The translations under genes and the position numbers were made by a program. Source: AWTP1-13 sp963820375 (lineage in GTDB: Bacteria > Pseudomonadota > Alphaproteobacteria > Rhizobiales > Hyphomicrobiaceae). From it: a stretch of DNA of 64,000 nt. The stretch lies in contig CAWFZX010000028.1 in the NCBI GenBank assembly GCA_963820375.1, positions 76,723-140,722 of the forward strand, written 5' to 3'. Shown here piece after piece: positions 17,431 to 27,009 of the stretch (position 1 is its first letter; the number at the start of each line of letters is the position of its first letter). Under the pieces are notes generated by a model, which saw only the letters and a list, made by a program, of their open reading frames with translations, searched no databases and was not told the origin of the DNA.

Positions 17431-19092
17431 ATGGCTTCCGGCGACCAACGCAATCCCCCGCAACATCTAAACCGCCGCAACCTGCTGCTCTCCGCCACTT
17501 CACTCCTCGCCGCATCGGCTGTGGCTACACACGGGCGGATCGCCGAGGCGCAGCCGGGGCCAGCAGCCCCCGCCGCCGGTGGTGGCCGGCCGAACATCCT
17601 TGTGATCTTCGGCGACGACATCGGCCAAACGAATATCAGCGCCTATTCGTTCGGCTTGCTGGGCTTTGAGACACCCAACATTGATCGCATCGCCAAAGAA
17701 GGAATGATGTTCACCGACTACTACGCCGAGAACAGCTGTACCGCCGGGCGATCATCCTTCATTACCGGGCAGACGCCCAAGCGCACCGGACTTTCCAAGG
17801 TTGGCGTTCCCGGTGCCACCGTCGGCTTGCAGGATCGCGATATCACAATAGCGCAGGCGCTAAAGCCGTTAGGCTATGCGACCGGTCAATTCGGCAAGAA
17901 CCATCTCGGAGACCGTGATGAGTATCTGCCGACGAAGCACGGCTTCGACGAATTCTTCGGCAACCTTTACCACCTCAACGCCGAGGAAGAACCAGAAAAC
18001 CCCACTTGGCCGAAGGATGACCTGGCTTTCACCCGAGCCGCCTCCCCACGCGGTGTGCTCAAGGCATCGGCCGACGGCAAAATAGAAGATACCGGTCCGC
18101 TCACCAAGAAGCGGATGGAGACCATCGACGATGAGACGACCGACGCCGCCGTCGACTTCATGCAGCGGCAAGTTCGCGCCAATCGTCCGTTCTTCTGCTG
18201 GATGAATACCACCCGCATGCACTTGTTTACGCACGTGCGTCCGTCGATGGTCGGGCAGAGCAAGATGCCAGGCAACTACTACGCCGACGGCATGATCGAG
18301 CACGACGGCCACGTTGGAAAGCTGCTGAAGGCGGTTGACGATCTTGGCATCGGCAATAACACCATCGTCGTCTACACGACGGACAACGGACCCAACCGCT
18401 TTACCTGGCCCGACGCCGCGACGTCCCCATTCCGCAACGAAAAGGATTCCAACTGGGAAGGCGCGTTCCGCGTGCCGGCGATGGTTCGCTGGCCCGGCAA
18501 GATCCCCGCCGGCAAAGTGACCAGGGAAATGTTCTCTGGGCTCGACTGGTTTCCCACGCTGCTGGCCGCTGCCGGCGACACCGACATCAAGCAGCGGCTG
18601 CTCAAGGGTACTGATATTGGCGGCAAGACCTTCAAGGTTCATATCGACGGTTACAATCAGCTGCCACTCCTGACCGGACAGCAGCCCAACAGCGCACGCA
18701 AGGAATTCGCCTATTTCAATGACGATGGTGTTTTGGTCGCGTACCGGCTTGACGATTGGAAGGCCGTGTTTGTGGAGATGAAGCATCCGGGCGGGTTCCA
18801 AGTCTGGCAGGAGCCTTTCACGCCACTACGTGTGCCGAAGCTCTTCCATCTGCGCATGGATCCTTTCGAACGCGCCGACATCGTGTCCGACCAGTACTTC
18901 GACTGGGTAGTACGCAACGACTTCAAGCTGTTCCAGATAACAAGCCATGCCGCCGCTCTCTTGAATACGTTCGTCGAGTACCCGCCGAGCCAAGAGCAGG
19001 CCAGCTTCTCGATCGACCAGATCGCCCGCGATGTCGAAGCCAAGATCAAGGAAAACGCGCGCAAGGGAGCCGGCGGCAGGGCCCTTCAATAG
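17431..19092 (+). CDS. Arylsulfatase-family enzyme, Tat-exported
   Basis: A 553-residue sulfatase. The N-terminus has a twin-arginine signal (LNRRNLLLSATSLLAASAVA, residues 13-32). The metal-binding start is NILVIFGDDIGQ (D62, D63). The nucleophile segment is C103-T-A-G-R107 ... TGQ: Cys103 is the residue a formylglycine-generating enzyme would oxidise, though Pro of the usual C-x-P-x-R is Ala here. Later sulfatase blocks TTDNGPN and FPTLLAAAGD are present. It should hydrolyse a sulfate (or possibly phosphonate) ester in the periplasm. AAGGAG ends six bases before the ATG at 17431. It precedes the moxR operon by 41 bases, so co-transcription is possible. Confidence 0.85.
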   Translation: MASGDQRNPPQHLNRRNLLLSATSLLAASAVATHGRIAEAQPGPAAPAAGGGRPNILVIFGDDIGQTNISAYSFGLLGFETPNIDRIAKEGMMFTDYYAENSCTAGRSSFITGQTPKRTGLSKVGVPGATVGLQDRDITIAQALKPLGYATGQFGKNHLGDRDEYLPTKHGFDEFFGNLYHLNAEEEPENPTWPKDDLAFTRAASPRGVLKASADGKIEDTGPLTKKRMETIDDETTDAAVDFMQRQVRANRPFFCWMNTTRMHLFTHVRPSMVGQSKMPGNYYADGMIEHDGHVGKLLKAVDDLGIGNNTIVVYTTDNGPNRFTWPDAATSPFRNEKDSNWEGAFRVPAMVRWPGKIPAGKVTREMFSGLDWFPTLLAAAGDTDIKQRLLKGTDIGGKTFKVHIDGYNQLPLLTGQQPNSARKEFAYFNDDGVLVAYRLDDWKAVFVEMKHPGGFQVWQEPFTPLRVPKLFHLRMDPFERADIVSDQYFDWVVRNDFKLFQITSHAAALLNTFVEYPPSQEQASFSIDQIARDVEAKIKENARKGAGGRALQ

Positions 19093-19133
19093 CCAGCAAG
19101 TGAAGCGCGCGCCCGCTTCTAGAGAAAGCCCAG

Positions 19134-20165
19134 GTGACCTTGGAGCAAGCGACTCCCAGATCCAACGGCGGCCCACGGGCCGACGTTGATCCGCGGGCCC
19201 GCGACGCGGTGAAAGAGCTCAAAGCGCGCATCGGGCAAGCTGTGCTCGGCCAGGAGCATCTCGTCGAGAGCATGCTCATCGGCTTGCTTGCCGACGGCAA
19301 TCTACTGATCGAGAGCTTGCCGGGCCTGGCCAAGACCCGCGCCGTGAAATCACTAGCCAAGAATCTTGCCGCCGAGCTGTCGCGGATTCAATTCACGCCG
19401 GACCTGCTGCCGTCGGACATCACCGGCGCGGAGATCTATCTGCAGACCGAGAAGGGCGGCCAGTTCCAGTTCCAGCGCGGGCCAATCTTCGCCAACCTCG
19501 TGCTCGCGGACGAGATCAACAGGGCGCCCGCGAAGGTGCAGTCGGCACTGCTGGAGGCAATGGAAGAGCGCCAGGTCACAGTCGCGGGCAAGACCTACCG
19601 GATGCCGGCCTTGTTTATGGTGCTCGCTACTCAGAACCCGATCGAACAGGAAGGCACTTATCCGCTTCCCGAAGCCCAGCTCGACCGCTTCCTGATGCAC
19701 GTGGTCATCAGCTATCCGAGCGAAGCGACGGAAGCAGCGATCATACGCATCAATCGTGAGGAACATGCAAGCGCCGCCAACAGCGGTGGGGCAGCCGCGG
19801 CAGCCGTCTCGCAACAGGCGATCCTCGACGCGCGGGCGGCCATCGACAGCGTGTTCGTTTCCGATCTCGCCCAGAAGTACATGGTCGATCTGGTCTTTGC
19901 GACCCGGTTTCCCGCTCGATACGGCGAACCGCTCAGCAACTGGATCCAGATCGGCGCCAGCCCACGCGGCAGCCTCGCTCTCGACCGTTGCGCGCGCACG
20001 CGGGCTTGGCTTGATGGCGATACGTTCGTCACACCCGAGCACGTGCGCGCGGTGCTGCACGACTGCCTGCGCCATCGTCTGATCCTGAGCTATGAGGCGC
20101 TGGCGCAGGGTGTGACCGCCGATGCCGCGCTGGAAAAGATCGCCTCGCTCGTAGCTGCTGCGTGA
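19134..20165 (+). CDS. MoxR-family AAA+ ATPase
   Basis: A 343-residue MoxR ATPase, a chaperone-like AAA+ protein that acts with vWA-domain partners. Walker A is SLPGLAKTRA with K67, Walker B is LVLADEINR with D126-E127, and the arginine-finger region follows in the ATQNPIEQEG-type segment typical of MoxR. It starts with GTG at 19134; the ribosome site is weak. It heads six genes (moxR, DUF58, DUF4381, two vWA genes, batD) that overlap one another, a well-known arrangement in proteobacteria and Bacteroidetes. Confidence 0.92.
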   Translation: MTLEQATPRSNGGPRADVDPRARDAVKELKARIGQAVLGQEHLVESMLIGLLADGNLLIESLPGLAKTRAVKSLAKNLAAELSRIQFTPDLLPSDITGAEIYLQTEKGGQFQFQRGPIFANLVLADEINRAPAKVQSALLEAMEERQVTVAGKTYRMPALFMVLATQNPIEQEGTYPLPEAQLDRFLMHVVISYPSEATEAAIIRINREEHASAANSGGAAAAAVSQQAILDARAAIDSVFVSDLAQKYMVDLVFATRFPARYGEPLSNWIQIGASPRGSLALDRCARTRAWLDGDTFVTPEHVRAVLHDCLRHRLILSYEALAQGVTADAALEKIASLVAAA

Positions 20166-20174
20166 GGGCTGCCG

Positions 20175-21158
20175 ATGCCTCCCGCCGCTGCCACCGCTGG
20201 CGTCTATGTCGACCTAGATCACCTCATTGCTTTCGAGGCAAAGGGCCGCAAGGTCTCCTTGTCCCCGCGCCAGCCGGTGAACAGTCTGCTGTCGGGCCGC
20301 TTCGCCTCTCGGCTACGGGGGCGCGGTCTCAACTTCGAGGAGATCCGGGACTACCGCGCAGGCGACGATGTGCGGTCGATCGACTGGAAGGTCACCGCGC
20401 GGCTGCTGAAACCGCATGTGCGCGTCTTCAACGAGGAGCGCGACCGGCAAGGCTTGCTCGTCGTCGACCAGCGCCTCTCCATGTTCTTCGGAAGTCGTCG
20501 GGCCATGAAGTCCGTTGCCGCTGCCGAGACCGCAGCGCTGATAGCCTGGCGCATCCTGGCCGCCGGGGACAGGATCGGGGGCATCGTCTTCGATGACCGC
20601 GACTGCACAGCGCTACGGCCAAGGCGCAGCCGCAGCACGGTGTTGCGGCTCCTGCATATCCTCGCCGAGAAGAATGCCGCCCTCGGCATCGGGCGCGGCA
20701 TCACAAGTGCGCCGGCCATGCTCAATCGTGCCTTGGAACAAGCGCGTCGGATCGCTGCGCATGACACCACCGTCATCGTGCTCAGCGATTTCGATGGCGC
20801 CGATGCGGCTACCCGGCAAGCCATAGCCTCGATGGCCCCACACAACGACGTTGTCGCCATTGCGGTGCACGATCCCTTGCAGAGCGAGCTTCCCGTGTCG
20901 GGGCAGATGACCGTCACCGACGGTGAGCTGCAGATCTCGCTCGATGCGGGCGACACCAAGATGCGCCGCAGCATTCTTGAGATGAGCCATGCCAGACTGC
21001 AGGGAGTTTTTGCCTGGACGCGCGAGCTTGGTGTGCCCGTGCTGCCGCTGAGCGCGGCTGAAGAGCCGGTGGACCAGGTGCATCGGCTTCTCGGCCAGCT
21101 GCCGTTGGCAGGGCGGCACGCGGGTCGCGGCCAGGCATGGGGCCCAGTGCATGGCTGA
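20175..21158 (+). CDS. DUF58-domain protein
   Basis: A 327-residue protein with the DUF58 mark RDYRAGDDVRSIDWKVTAR (about 57-75), preceded by the SGRFASRLRGRGLNF segment. DUF58 proteins carry a divergent vWA-like fold and are constant companions of MoxR ATPases; the exact role is unknown. No membrane helix is seen, so it is probably cytosolic. Its 3' end overlaps the next start by eight bases (ATGGCTGA). Confidence 0.88.
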   Translation: MPPAAATAGVYVDLDHLIAFEAKGRKVSLSPRQPVNSLLSGRFASRLRGRGLNFEEIRDYRAGDDVRSIDWKVTARLLKPHVRVFNEERDRQGLLVVDQRLSMFFGSRRAMKSVAAAETAALIAWRILAAGDRIGGIVFDDRDCTALRPRRSRSTVLRLLHILAEKNAALGIGRGITSAPAMLNRALEQARRIAAHDTTVIVLSDFDGADAATRQAIASMAPHNDVVAIAVHDPLQSELPVSGQMTVTDGELQISLDAGDTKMRRSILEMSHARLQGVFAWTRELGVPVLPLSAAEEPVDQVHRLLGQLPLAGRHAGRGQAWGPVHG

Positions 21159-21648
21159 GCCGACGACGCACCTTGCTAGCGAAGACCCTGTTGCGGGCCT
21201 CATCGACATTCCCCTGCCGCAGCCGGTTAGCCTATGGCCGCAGACGTGGGAATTAAGGCTGGCAATTGCCGTCGCCACGGCGGGCCTCGTCGCCGGCATC
21301 TGGCTATTGCTGCGCCGCTGGCACGCCAACCGCTACCGTCGTGCCGCCCTTGTCGAGCTCGACGCCATCGCGCAGCGCTCGGCAACAACGCCCGGTGAGG
21401 CCGTGGAGGCCTTGGCCCTGCTGGTGCGACGCACGGCGCTTGGCGTCTTTGCACGCTCGACAATCGCGCCCTTGGAGGGAGACGCATGGCTCCGCTTCCT
21501 CGACACCAGCTACGGAGGCACTGGCTTTGCTAGTGGCCCCGGCCAGGTTCTCGGCTCGACTGTCTATAGCCAGCATCACCCACCCCCGGCGCAGCTCGGC
21601 GCGCTGACCGATCTCATCCGTCGCTGGATCCGCACGCATCATGTTTGA
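21151..21648 (+). CDS. DUF4381-domain membrane protein
   Basis: A 165-residue protein with an N-terminal IPLPQPVSLWPQTWELR motif, a single transmembrane helix (around LAIAVATAGLVAGIWLLL, residues 36-53), a basic stretch just inside, and a cytosolic helical domain with EGDAWLRFLD. This layout matches DUF4381 proteins found between DUF58 and vWA genes. It overlaps both neighbours by eight bases. Confidence 0.82.
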   Translation: MAEPTTHLASEDPVAGLIDIPLPQPVSLWPQTWELRLAIAVATAGLVAGIWLLLRRWHANRYRRAALVELDAIAQRSATTPGEAVEALALLVRRTALGVFARSTIAPLEGDAWLRFLDTSYGGTGFASGPGQVLGSTVYSQHHPPPAQLGALTDLIRRWIRTHHV

Positions 21649-22639
21649 GTTGGCGTGGCCCTTGGCATTGCTGGCGCTGCCGCTGCCGCTGCTGGTGTGG
21701 TGGCTGGCACCGCCCTATCGGACCCAGGAGGCGTCCATTCAGGTTCCGTTCTTTGGCAAGCTCGCGGAGGCGACGCGGCAGACGCCCGAGCCTGGAGCCG
21801 TCGTGCGGCGCCGGCTCGCAATTCAGATGGCCATAGCAGCCCTGGCCTGGCTCTTGGCCGTCCTCGCCTTAGCGCGGCCGCAATGGGTCGGCGATGCGGT
21901 GACGCGCGAGCTTGCCGCCCGCGACCTGCTCCTTGCCGTCGATATCTCCGGCTCGATGGAGCAGAGTGATTTCCGGCGCCAGGACGGCGCCCCGCTCAAG
22001 CGACTGGATGGTGTCAAGGCCGTCGTCGGTGATTTCATCGCCCGTCGCCATGGCGACCGCGTCGCCCTCGTCTTATTCGGCACGAGAGCCTATGTGCAGG
22101 TGCCGTTCACGCAGGACTTGCAGACGGCCCGGACACTCCTCGATCAGACCGAGGTCGGCATGGCCGGACAGCAGACCGCGATCGGCGATAGCATCGGCCT
22201 CGCCATCAAGGTGTTCGAAGCCAGCAAGGCGCCGCAGAAGCTCGTCGTGCTGCTGACCGACGGCAACGATACTGCTAGCCGCTTGCCGCCAGCCCAGGCT
22301 GCCGACGTTGCGCGCGGAAAGGGCATCGTCGTCTACACCATCGGCGTCGGCGATCCGGCGGCCAGCGGCGAAAATCGTGTCGATCTCACCGTGCTGCGCG
22401 ACGTTGCCGCGACCACGAATGGCCGCTTCTTCCGGGCGGAGGATGCCGAAGGGCTCGCAGCAATCTACGCCGACATCGACAAGCTCGCGCCGAGCCAGGT
22501 CGCAACCCAGTCTTGGCGGCCAAAGATCCCGTTGTTCCAGTGGCCGCTGGGGGCTGCATTCGTGTTGACGTTCTCGCTATGGCTCGCCCTCACGATTAGC
22601 AGCGCGCTACGGCAAAGGAGTTCGCAACGCCATGCCTGA
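21641..22639 (+). CDS. BatA-like vWA-domain membrane protein
   Basis: A 332-residue protein with two N-terminal membrane segments (about 4-22 and 60-78), a vWA domain (about 95-280) and a C-terminal membrane helix (AAFVLTFSLWLALTIS). The metal-ion-dependent adhesion site is intact: D101-I-S103-G-S105, and later LLTDGND. Proteins of this type (BatA) bind partners in the periplasm. Start and end overlap the flanking genes by eight bases. Confidence 0.85.
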   Translation: MFELAWPLALLALPLPLLVWWLAPPYRTQEASIQVPFFGKLAEATRQTPEPGAVVRRRLAIQMAIAALAWLLAVLALARPQWVGDAVTRELAARDLLLAVDISGSMEQSDFRRQDGAPLKRLDGVKAVVGDFIARRHGDRVALVLFGTRAYVQVPFTQDLQTARTLLDQTEVGMAGQQTAIGDSIGLAIKVFEASKAPQKLVVLLTDGNDTASRLPPAQAADVARGKGIVVYTIGVGDPAASGENRVDLTVLRDVAATTNGRFFRAEDAEGLAAIYADIDKLAPSQVATQSWRPKIPLFQWPLGAAFVLTFSLWLALTISSALRQRSSQRHA

Positions 22640-24158
22640 AGCAGGGGCGGCATATTTCCATTTCCTGCGGCCGCTGTGGCTGCTCGCGCTGGTGCCCGTG
22701 GCAGTCGTCCTGGCCTTGCTCCTGCATCGCCAAGGCACGCGCAAACGCTGGGGTAACGTGATCGCTCCGCACTTGCTGGCTTACCTGATCGTCGCGCCCA
22801 GGAGATGGATGCCTAACCCTGCCTACCTGGTTGCCGCCGGTCTGGCGCTTGCCAGCGTGGCGCTGGCGGGCCCGACCTGGAGGCGCGAGATGCCGCCATT
22901 CGTCGAGGACAAGGCGCCCCTGATGATCGCCCTCGCCGTCGCTACCTCGATGGCAACGCCGGATGTCGCGCCCTCCCGGCTCGAGCGCGCCAAGCAGAAG
23001 ATTAGCGATCTCATGGCGGCGCGAACCGGAGCACGCACCGGGCTCATCGCCTATGCCGGCAGCGCGCACCTCGTGATGCCCATGACCGACGACAGCGGTG
23101 TCATCAGGCCCTTCCTCGCGGCTTTGAGCCCAACCATGATGCCGGCGGACGGACACAACGTAGTCGCCGCCGTGGCTCTCGCGGCCAGCACGCTCGCCGC
23201 GGATCAAAGTGCAGGGACCATTCTTGTGGTCGCAGACGGCCTGCAAGGGGTGGACCTCTCCGCGCTGCGCGCGGCTGCGGGTGCCAATGGCTTCCTGATG
23301 CTGAGCATCGAGCCGACGTCCGCGACGATGCCTCCGCCCCTTCGCGAGAGCACGGTGCGCGTGAGCGTCGACGACGGCGATGTCCGCGCGCTGGAGCGTC
23401 GGATCGAGACGCGTTTCCAGGCGGCGCAGGCCGACAAGGTTGGCGCACGCTGGCGCGATGAGGGATATTGGCTGCTGTATCCGCTGGCCATGCTGTCGCT
23501 GTTCTGGTTCCGCCGCGGCATCACGGTCAACTGGGCGGTCATTCTGTTCCTATCTCTGCATGTCCCGCCGGCGGAGGCGCAAGAACCGCAGCGTTTTCGC
23601 GATCTTTGGCTGACGCCGGATCAGCAGGGCCGCATAGCTTTCGATCGCGGTGACTACGCCGCGGCGGCCAAACTGTTTGCCGATCCATTCTGGCGAGGCA
23701 TCTCAGCCTACCGGGCCTACGATTTCCTAGCGGCCGCGGCAGCCTTCGAACACGTGACCACCCCCGAAGGCCAGTTTGCGCTCGCTAACGCCCAGGCCCA
23801 CAACCATGCCTTTGCGAAAGCGATCAAGGCCTACGACGAGGTGCTGAAGGCGCAGCCCGACCACGCCGCCGCGAAGATCAACAAGGCCATCGTGCAAGCT
23901 GCTCTGCAAAAGCAGGAGCGGCAACGCGAGCAGAAGGAACAGGGGCAGGCCCCCCCCGACCTTTCCCCCGACGAGGTGCGCGTCGACCCCAACCAGCGCG
24001 CGGGCAAGCGTGTGCAGGTCACGCCACAGGATGTCACGACAGCCAGCGCGGCGGAGGCCTGGATGCGCGAGGTGCAGACATCGCCCGCCGACTTCTTGAA
24101 GCTGAAATTCGCCATCCAGGCCACCGGCGCCCGATCGCCCTCGGAGGTCAGGCGGTGA
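22632..24158 (+). CDS. BatB/BatC-like vWA-TPR fusion protein
   Basis: A 508-residue protein joining an N-terminal membrane pair, a vWA-like domain (about 90-250), another membrane helix pair (around LLYPLAMLSLFWFRRG and the following hydrophobic stretch) and a TPR region (about 330-430, DRGDYAAAAKLF ... AKAIKAYDEVLKAQPDHAAA). BatB and BatC are separate genes in many bacteria and fused here. The adhesion site is degenerate: LAVATSM stands where DxSxS is expected, so metal binding is doubtful. A polar tail follows the TPR. Confidence 0.82.
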   Translation: MPEAGAAYFHFLRPLWLLALVPVAVVLALLLHRQGTRKRWGNVIAPHLLAYLIVAPRRWMPNPAYLVAAGLALASVALAGPTWRREMPPFVEDKAPLMIALAVATSMATPDVAPSRLERAKQKISDLMAARTGARTGLIAYAGSAHLVMPMTDDSGVIRPFLAALSPTMMPADGHNVVAAVALAASTLAADQSAGTILVVADGLQGVDLSALRAAAGANGFLMLSIEPTSATMPPPLRESTVRVSVDDGDVRALERRIETRFQAAQADKVGARWRDEGYWLLYPLAMLSLFWFRRGITVNWAVILFLSLHVPPAEAQEPQRFRDLWLTPDQQGRIAFDRGDYAAAAKLFADPFWRGISAYRAYDFLAAAAAFEHVTTPEGQFALANAQAHNHAFAKAIKAYDEVLKAQPDHAAAKINKAIVQAALQKQERQREQKEQGQAPPDLSPDEVRVDPNQRAGKRVQVTPQDVTTASAAEAWMREVQTSPADFLKLKFAIQATGARSPSEVRR

Positions 24159-25555
24159 GGCTTTCGGCGCACAGCCTCGGCCTATTGCTGGTCGCCCTCA
24201 TGGGCTTTCCGGCCGGCCTGCGCGCGCAGGCACCGGCGGTTCCCGAACCTGCCGTTCGCCTTTCGATTGCGCCGCAGCGTGTGGTGGTCGGCCAGCCCGC
24301 AACCCTGCGGCTTGAGGTCCTCGCCCCCAACTATATGACGTCACCACCGCTGGTGCCGGATTTCCAGATGCGCAACGCCGCCACCTTTCCGCTCGGCACG
24401 CGCAACCAATCCGAGCAGGATGGCGCCACCACCTTGGCGGGCGTCGTCTTCGAGTTTGCGATCTACCCACTCGAGCCCGGCTCCTTTGCACTCGCTGGCA
24501 AGAGCGTCACGGTCACCTACGCAGCGGCGCCGCCGGCTACGCGCACGACCGCTCTGCCGCTGCCGGCAATCGCGCTGGAGGCGTTTATTCCCGATGCGGC
24601 AGCCGATCTTGAGCCGTTCCTTGCCGCCGAGAGCCTTCAGCTCGAGCAGACTGTCCGGCCATCGAGCGAAGAGCTCAAGCCTGGCGATGCCATCACACGC
24701 ATCGTCACCGCCAAAGGAACCGGCGTCCCGGCCATGTTGCTGCCGCCAATAGCCTTCCGGCCTGTCGACGGCCTTAGCACCTATGCGGCGGAGCCTTCCC
24801 TGCAAAGCAATTTCGACCCGCGCACGGACCAGCTCTCGGCCATACGGGTAGACCAGGCGACTTTCATGGCGATCAAGCCCGGCGCCTACATGCTGCCGGC
24901 AATCGAAGTCGGCTGGTGGGACGTCCGCAACGGACGCATCGCGCGGTCGAGCGTCGGGGCGGTTCCGCTTCGGGTTGTTGCCGGGGCGGCCTCTGCGCCA
25001 GCCCCAAGCACCAAAACGCCGCCGCGCGCGTGGACGGTCATCACCCTCATTCGGGAAAACAAGGCGCTGTCGGCCGTTGTGCTGCTGGGGTTGCTCGGGC
25101 TCGCCGCCATCGCGCCCAGTGCGGCCCGGACCGCAACGAATTGGCTGCGGCAACAGCGCGATGCCTATTTGGCCTCGGAAGCTTGGTCGTTTAGGAAACT
25201 GCGCGCTGCTGCACGTCACAACAACCCGCGAGAGGTCTATACCGCGCTGTTGGACTGGGTTCGACGGCTCGAGCCGCTTGCACCGGTGCATAACGTTGCC
25301 ACGCTAACGGCAACGGCAAACGACGCCGGGCTCGCCGCGCAAGTGGCGGCCCTCGAGAGACAATTGTTCTCGCGGCAGAGCGCCACCGATGCCTGGTCGG
25401 CCCGCGATTTGCTGCACCGCCTCGCGGCGGCCCGGCGGCGCCTGCGCCGGCGGAGCACACGCGCCGGCCCAGCTAGGCCCTTGCCGGCGCAGCTCAACCC
25501 AACCGATCTCCCGCACGTTCTTCCCTCCCACGGCTGGCGACCTGTCGCACGTTAG
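24155..25555 (+). CDS. BatD-like protein
   Basis: A 466-residue protein with a signal peptide (HSLGLLLVALMGFPAGLRAQ), beta-sandwich-type repeats in the periplasmic part (about 25-280), a membrane helix (ALSAVVLLGLLGLAAIAPSA, around 308-327) and a cytosolic C-terminal helical region. This is the BatD layout. It starts with GTG in a GTGA overlap with the previous stop. The tail is Pro/Arg-rich. It closes the moxR operon; the kinase gene begins 33 bases later. Confidence 0.75.
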   Translation: MRLSAHSLGLLLVALMGFPAGLRAQAPAVPEPAVRLSIAPQRVVVGQPATLRLEVLAPNYMTSPPLVPDFQMRNAATFPLGTRNQSEQDGATTLAGVVFEFAIYPLEPGSFALAGKSVTVTYAAAPPATRTTALPLPAIALEAFIPDAAADLEPFLAAESLQLEQTVRPSSEELKPGDAITRIVTAKGTGVPAMLLPPIAFRPVDGLSTYAAEPSLQSNFDPRTDQLSAIRVDQATFMAIKPGAYMLPAIEVGWWDVRNGRIARSSVGAVPLRVVAGAASAPAPSTKTPPRAWTVITLIRENKALSAVVLLGLLGLAAIAPSAARTATNWLRQQRDAYLASEAWSFRKLRAAARHNNPREVYTALLDWVRRLEPLAPVHNVATLTATANDAGLAAQVAALERQLFSRQSATDAWSARDLLHRLAAARRRLRRRSTRAGPARPLPAQLNPTDLPHVLPSHGWRPVAR

Positions 25556-25588
25556 AGTGGACGAGCTGCACACAGGCGGAGGGCATAC

Positions 25589-26470
25589 ATGAAGGCCAAG
25601 AAACTGCTAAGCCGCTACCGTGTCGACAATCCCGGCAAATTCAAGCTGGCAAAATGCGATCCGAGCGACACCTGCGGTCTCGACATCGACAAGGATGATG
25701 CCAAGGCGTTCCTGGCGCGCGGCATCGAGCGGTTGTCGGACTTTCAGGAGCGGCTCTATGCCCAGGACCGCTGGGCGGTACTCGCCATCTTCCAGGCCAT
25801 GGATACAGCTGGCAAGGACGGCGCCATCAAGCATGTAATGTCGGGGGTCAATCCGCAGGGCTGCGAGGTGCATTCCTTCAAGCAGCCGAGCGAGGAGGAG
25901 AATGATCATGATTTTCTCTGGCGCTGCTCGGTTCGTCTGCCCGAGCGCGGGCGCATCGGCATCTTCAATCGTTCCTACTACGAAGAAGTGCTTGTTGTGC
26001 GTGTGCACAAAGATGGATTGACGCGCGAGAAGCTGCCAAAACAGCTGCTGGGCAAGACGGTGTGGCACGATCGGTTCAAGGACATACGCGCCTACGAGCG
26101 CTATCTCAGCCGCAACGGGATCGTGGTCTTGAAGTTCTACCTTCACCTGTCGAAGGGCGAGCAGCGGCGTCGCTTTCTCGAACGCCTGGATAATCCGGCC
26201 AAAAACTGGAAATTTTCGATGGGCGACCTCAAAGAACGACAGTCCTGGGACGACTACATGGCGGCGTACGAAGACATGATCGTCAACACGAGCACGCAGT
26301 GCGCCCCCTGGTACGTTGTGCCCGCCGACAACAAGTGGTTCACGCGCATGGTCGTCGCCGCAGCGATGGTCGATGCCCTGGAGAAGCTGGACCTGAGTTT
26401 CCCGAAACCTCGTGCGGGCGCACGCAAAGAGCTTGCGACGGCTCGCAACATGCTGGCGCGTGAGACGTAA
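25589..26470 (+). CDS. Polyphosphate kinase 2 family protein
   Basis: A 293-residue PPK2, which transfers phosphate between polyphosphate and nucleotides. Walker A is QAMDTAGKDG (D72, K76), Walker B region is GIFNRSYYEEVLVVRVH (126-140), and the lid segment HLSKGEQRRRFLERLDNP follows. The one-domain length is usual. Which nucleotide is used (class I to III) cannot be read with certainty. The ATG follows a GGCGGAGG site. It may be read through from the batD gene or stand alone. Confidence 0.88.
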   Translation: MKAKKLLSRYRVDNPGKFKLAKCDPSDTCGLDIDKDDAKAFLARGIERLSDFQERLYAQDRWAVLAIFQAMDTAGKDGAIKHVMSGVNPQGCEVHSFKQPSEEENDHDFLWRCSVRLPERGRIGIFNRSYYEEVLVVRVHKDGLTREKLPKQLLGKTVWHDRFKDIRAYERYLSRNGIVVLKFYLHLSKGEQRRRFLERLDNPAKNWKFSMGDLKERQSWDDYMAAYEDMIVNTSTQCAPWYVVPADNKWFTRMVVAAAMVDALEKLDLSFPKPRAGARKELATARNMLARET

Positions 26471-27009
26471 AGCGTCGAGCGCTCGCAGCGGCAATTTCCA
26501 AAGATCGAAGCTGCCGCGGACCGGAGGGCGGGTCCGAAGCGCCGCCGGTCAATCCTCGGGAACAGGCTATGGTTAGCCGACCAATAGGCGTAATGTTGTG
26601 AGATTAAGTTGAGACATCACCGGTCCTGCAAAAGCCCTCAGATCGTCTCGCTCAGTGCCGCCCGCAACTCGACAATGCATGGGGCAATCAGGCGAAGCGT
26701 AGACCCTTTCTCATTCAGTCCCTTCGGGTGACAGACGGCGTTGTTGCCGGGCAATTGAACCCCATGGCGTTATCGGTCTGGGGCGACACGCTCCGGATCG
26801 GACTGTCGTTGCCAATGAGCAGCCGACTAATGGGAGCTCCTTGGCCTTCGACAGATGGCATGCAAAGAGGCGCTCCAATCCGCATCGACAAGCTCGACAA
26901 CGCATCATGACCCATTTGGCAGACCGGCTGCTCCAGCCACCGGCCGCTGACCAACCGGCGAGCGGCCAAGGGCCGTTGGCGTCGATAGCTGGCTCGTCCA
27001 TTCCCCCTT
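26471..27009. other. Intergenic, no gene recognised
   Basis: The stretch lies between two converging genes (PPK2 rightwards, TfoX leftwards). Frames present on the minus strand (26711-27116) are Arg/Gln-rich and resemble nothing I know. Confidence 0.45.

Noticed and set aside
17869..18801. Minus-strand 310-codon frame inside the sulfatase
   Set aside because: Shadow of a well-supported gene; composition explained by GC-rich third positions.
24341..25291. Minus-strand 316-codon frame opposite batD
   Set aside because: It looks like antisense Arg/Gly-rich sequence; batD has a signal peptide and overlaps its operon neighbour.
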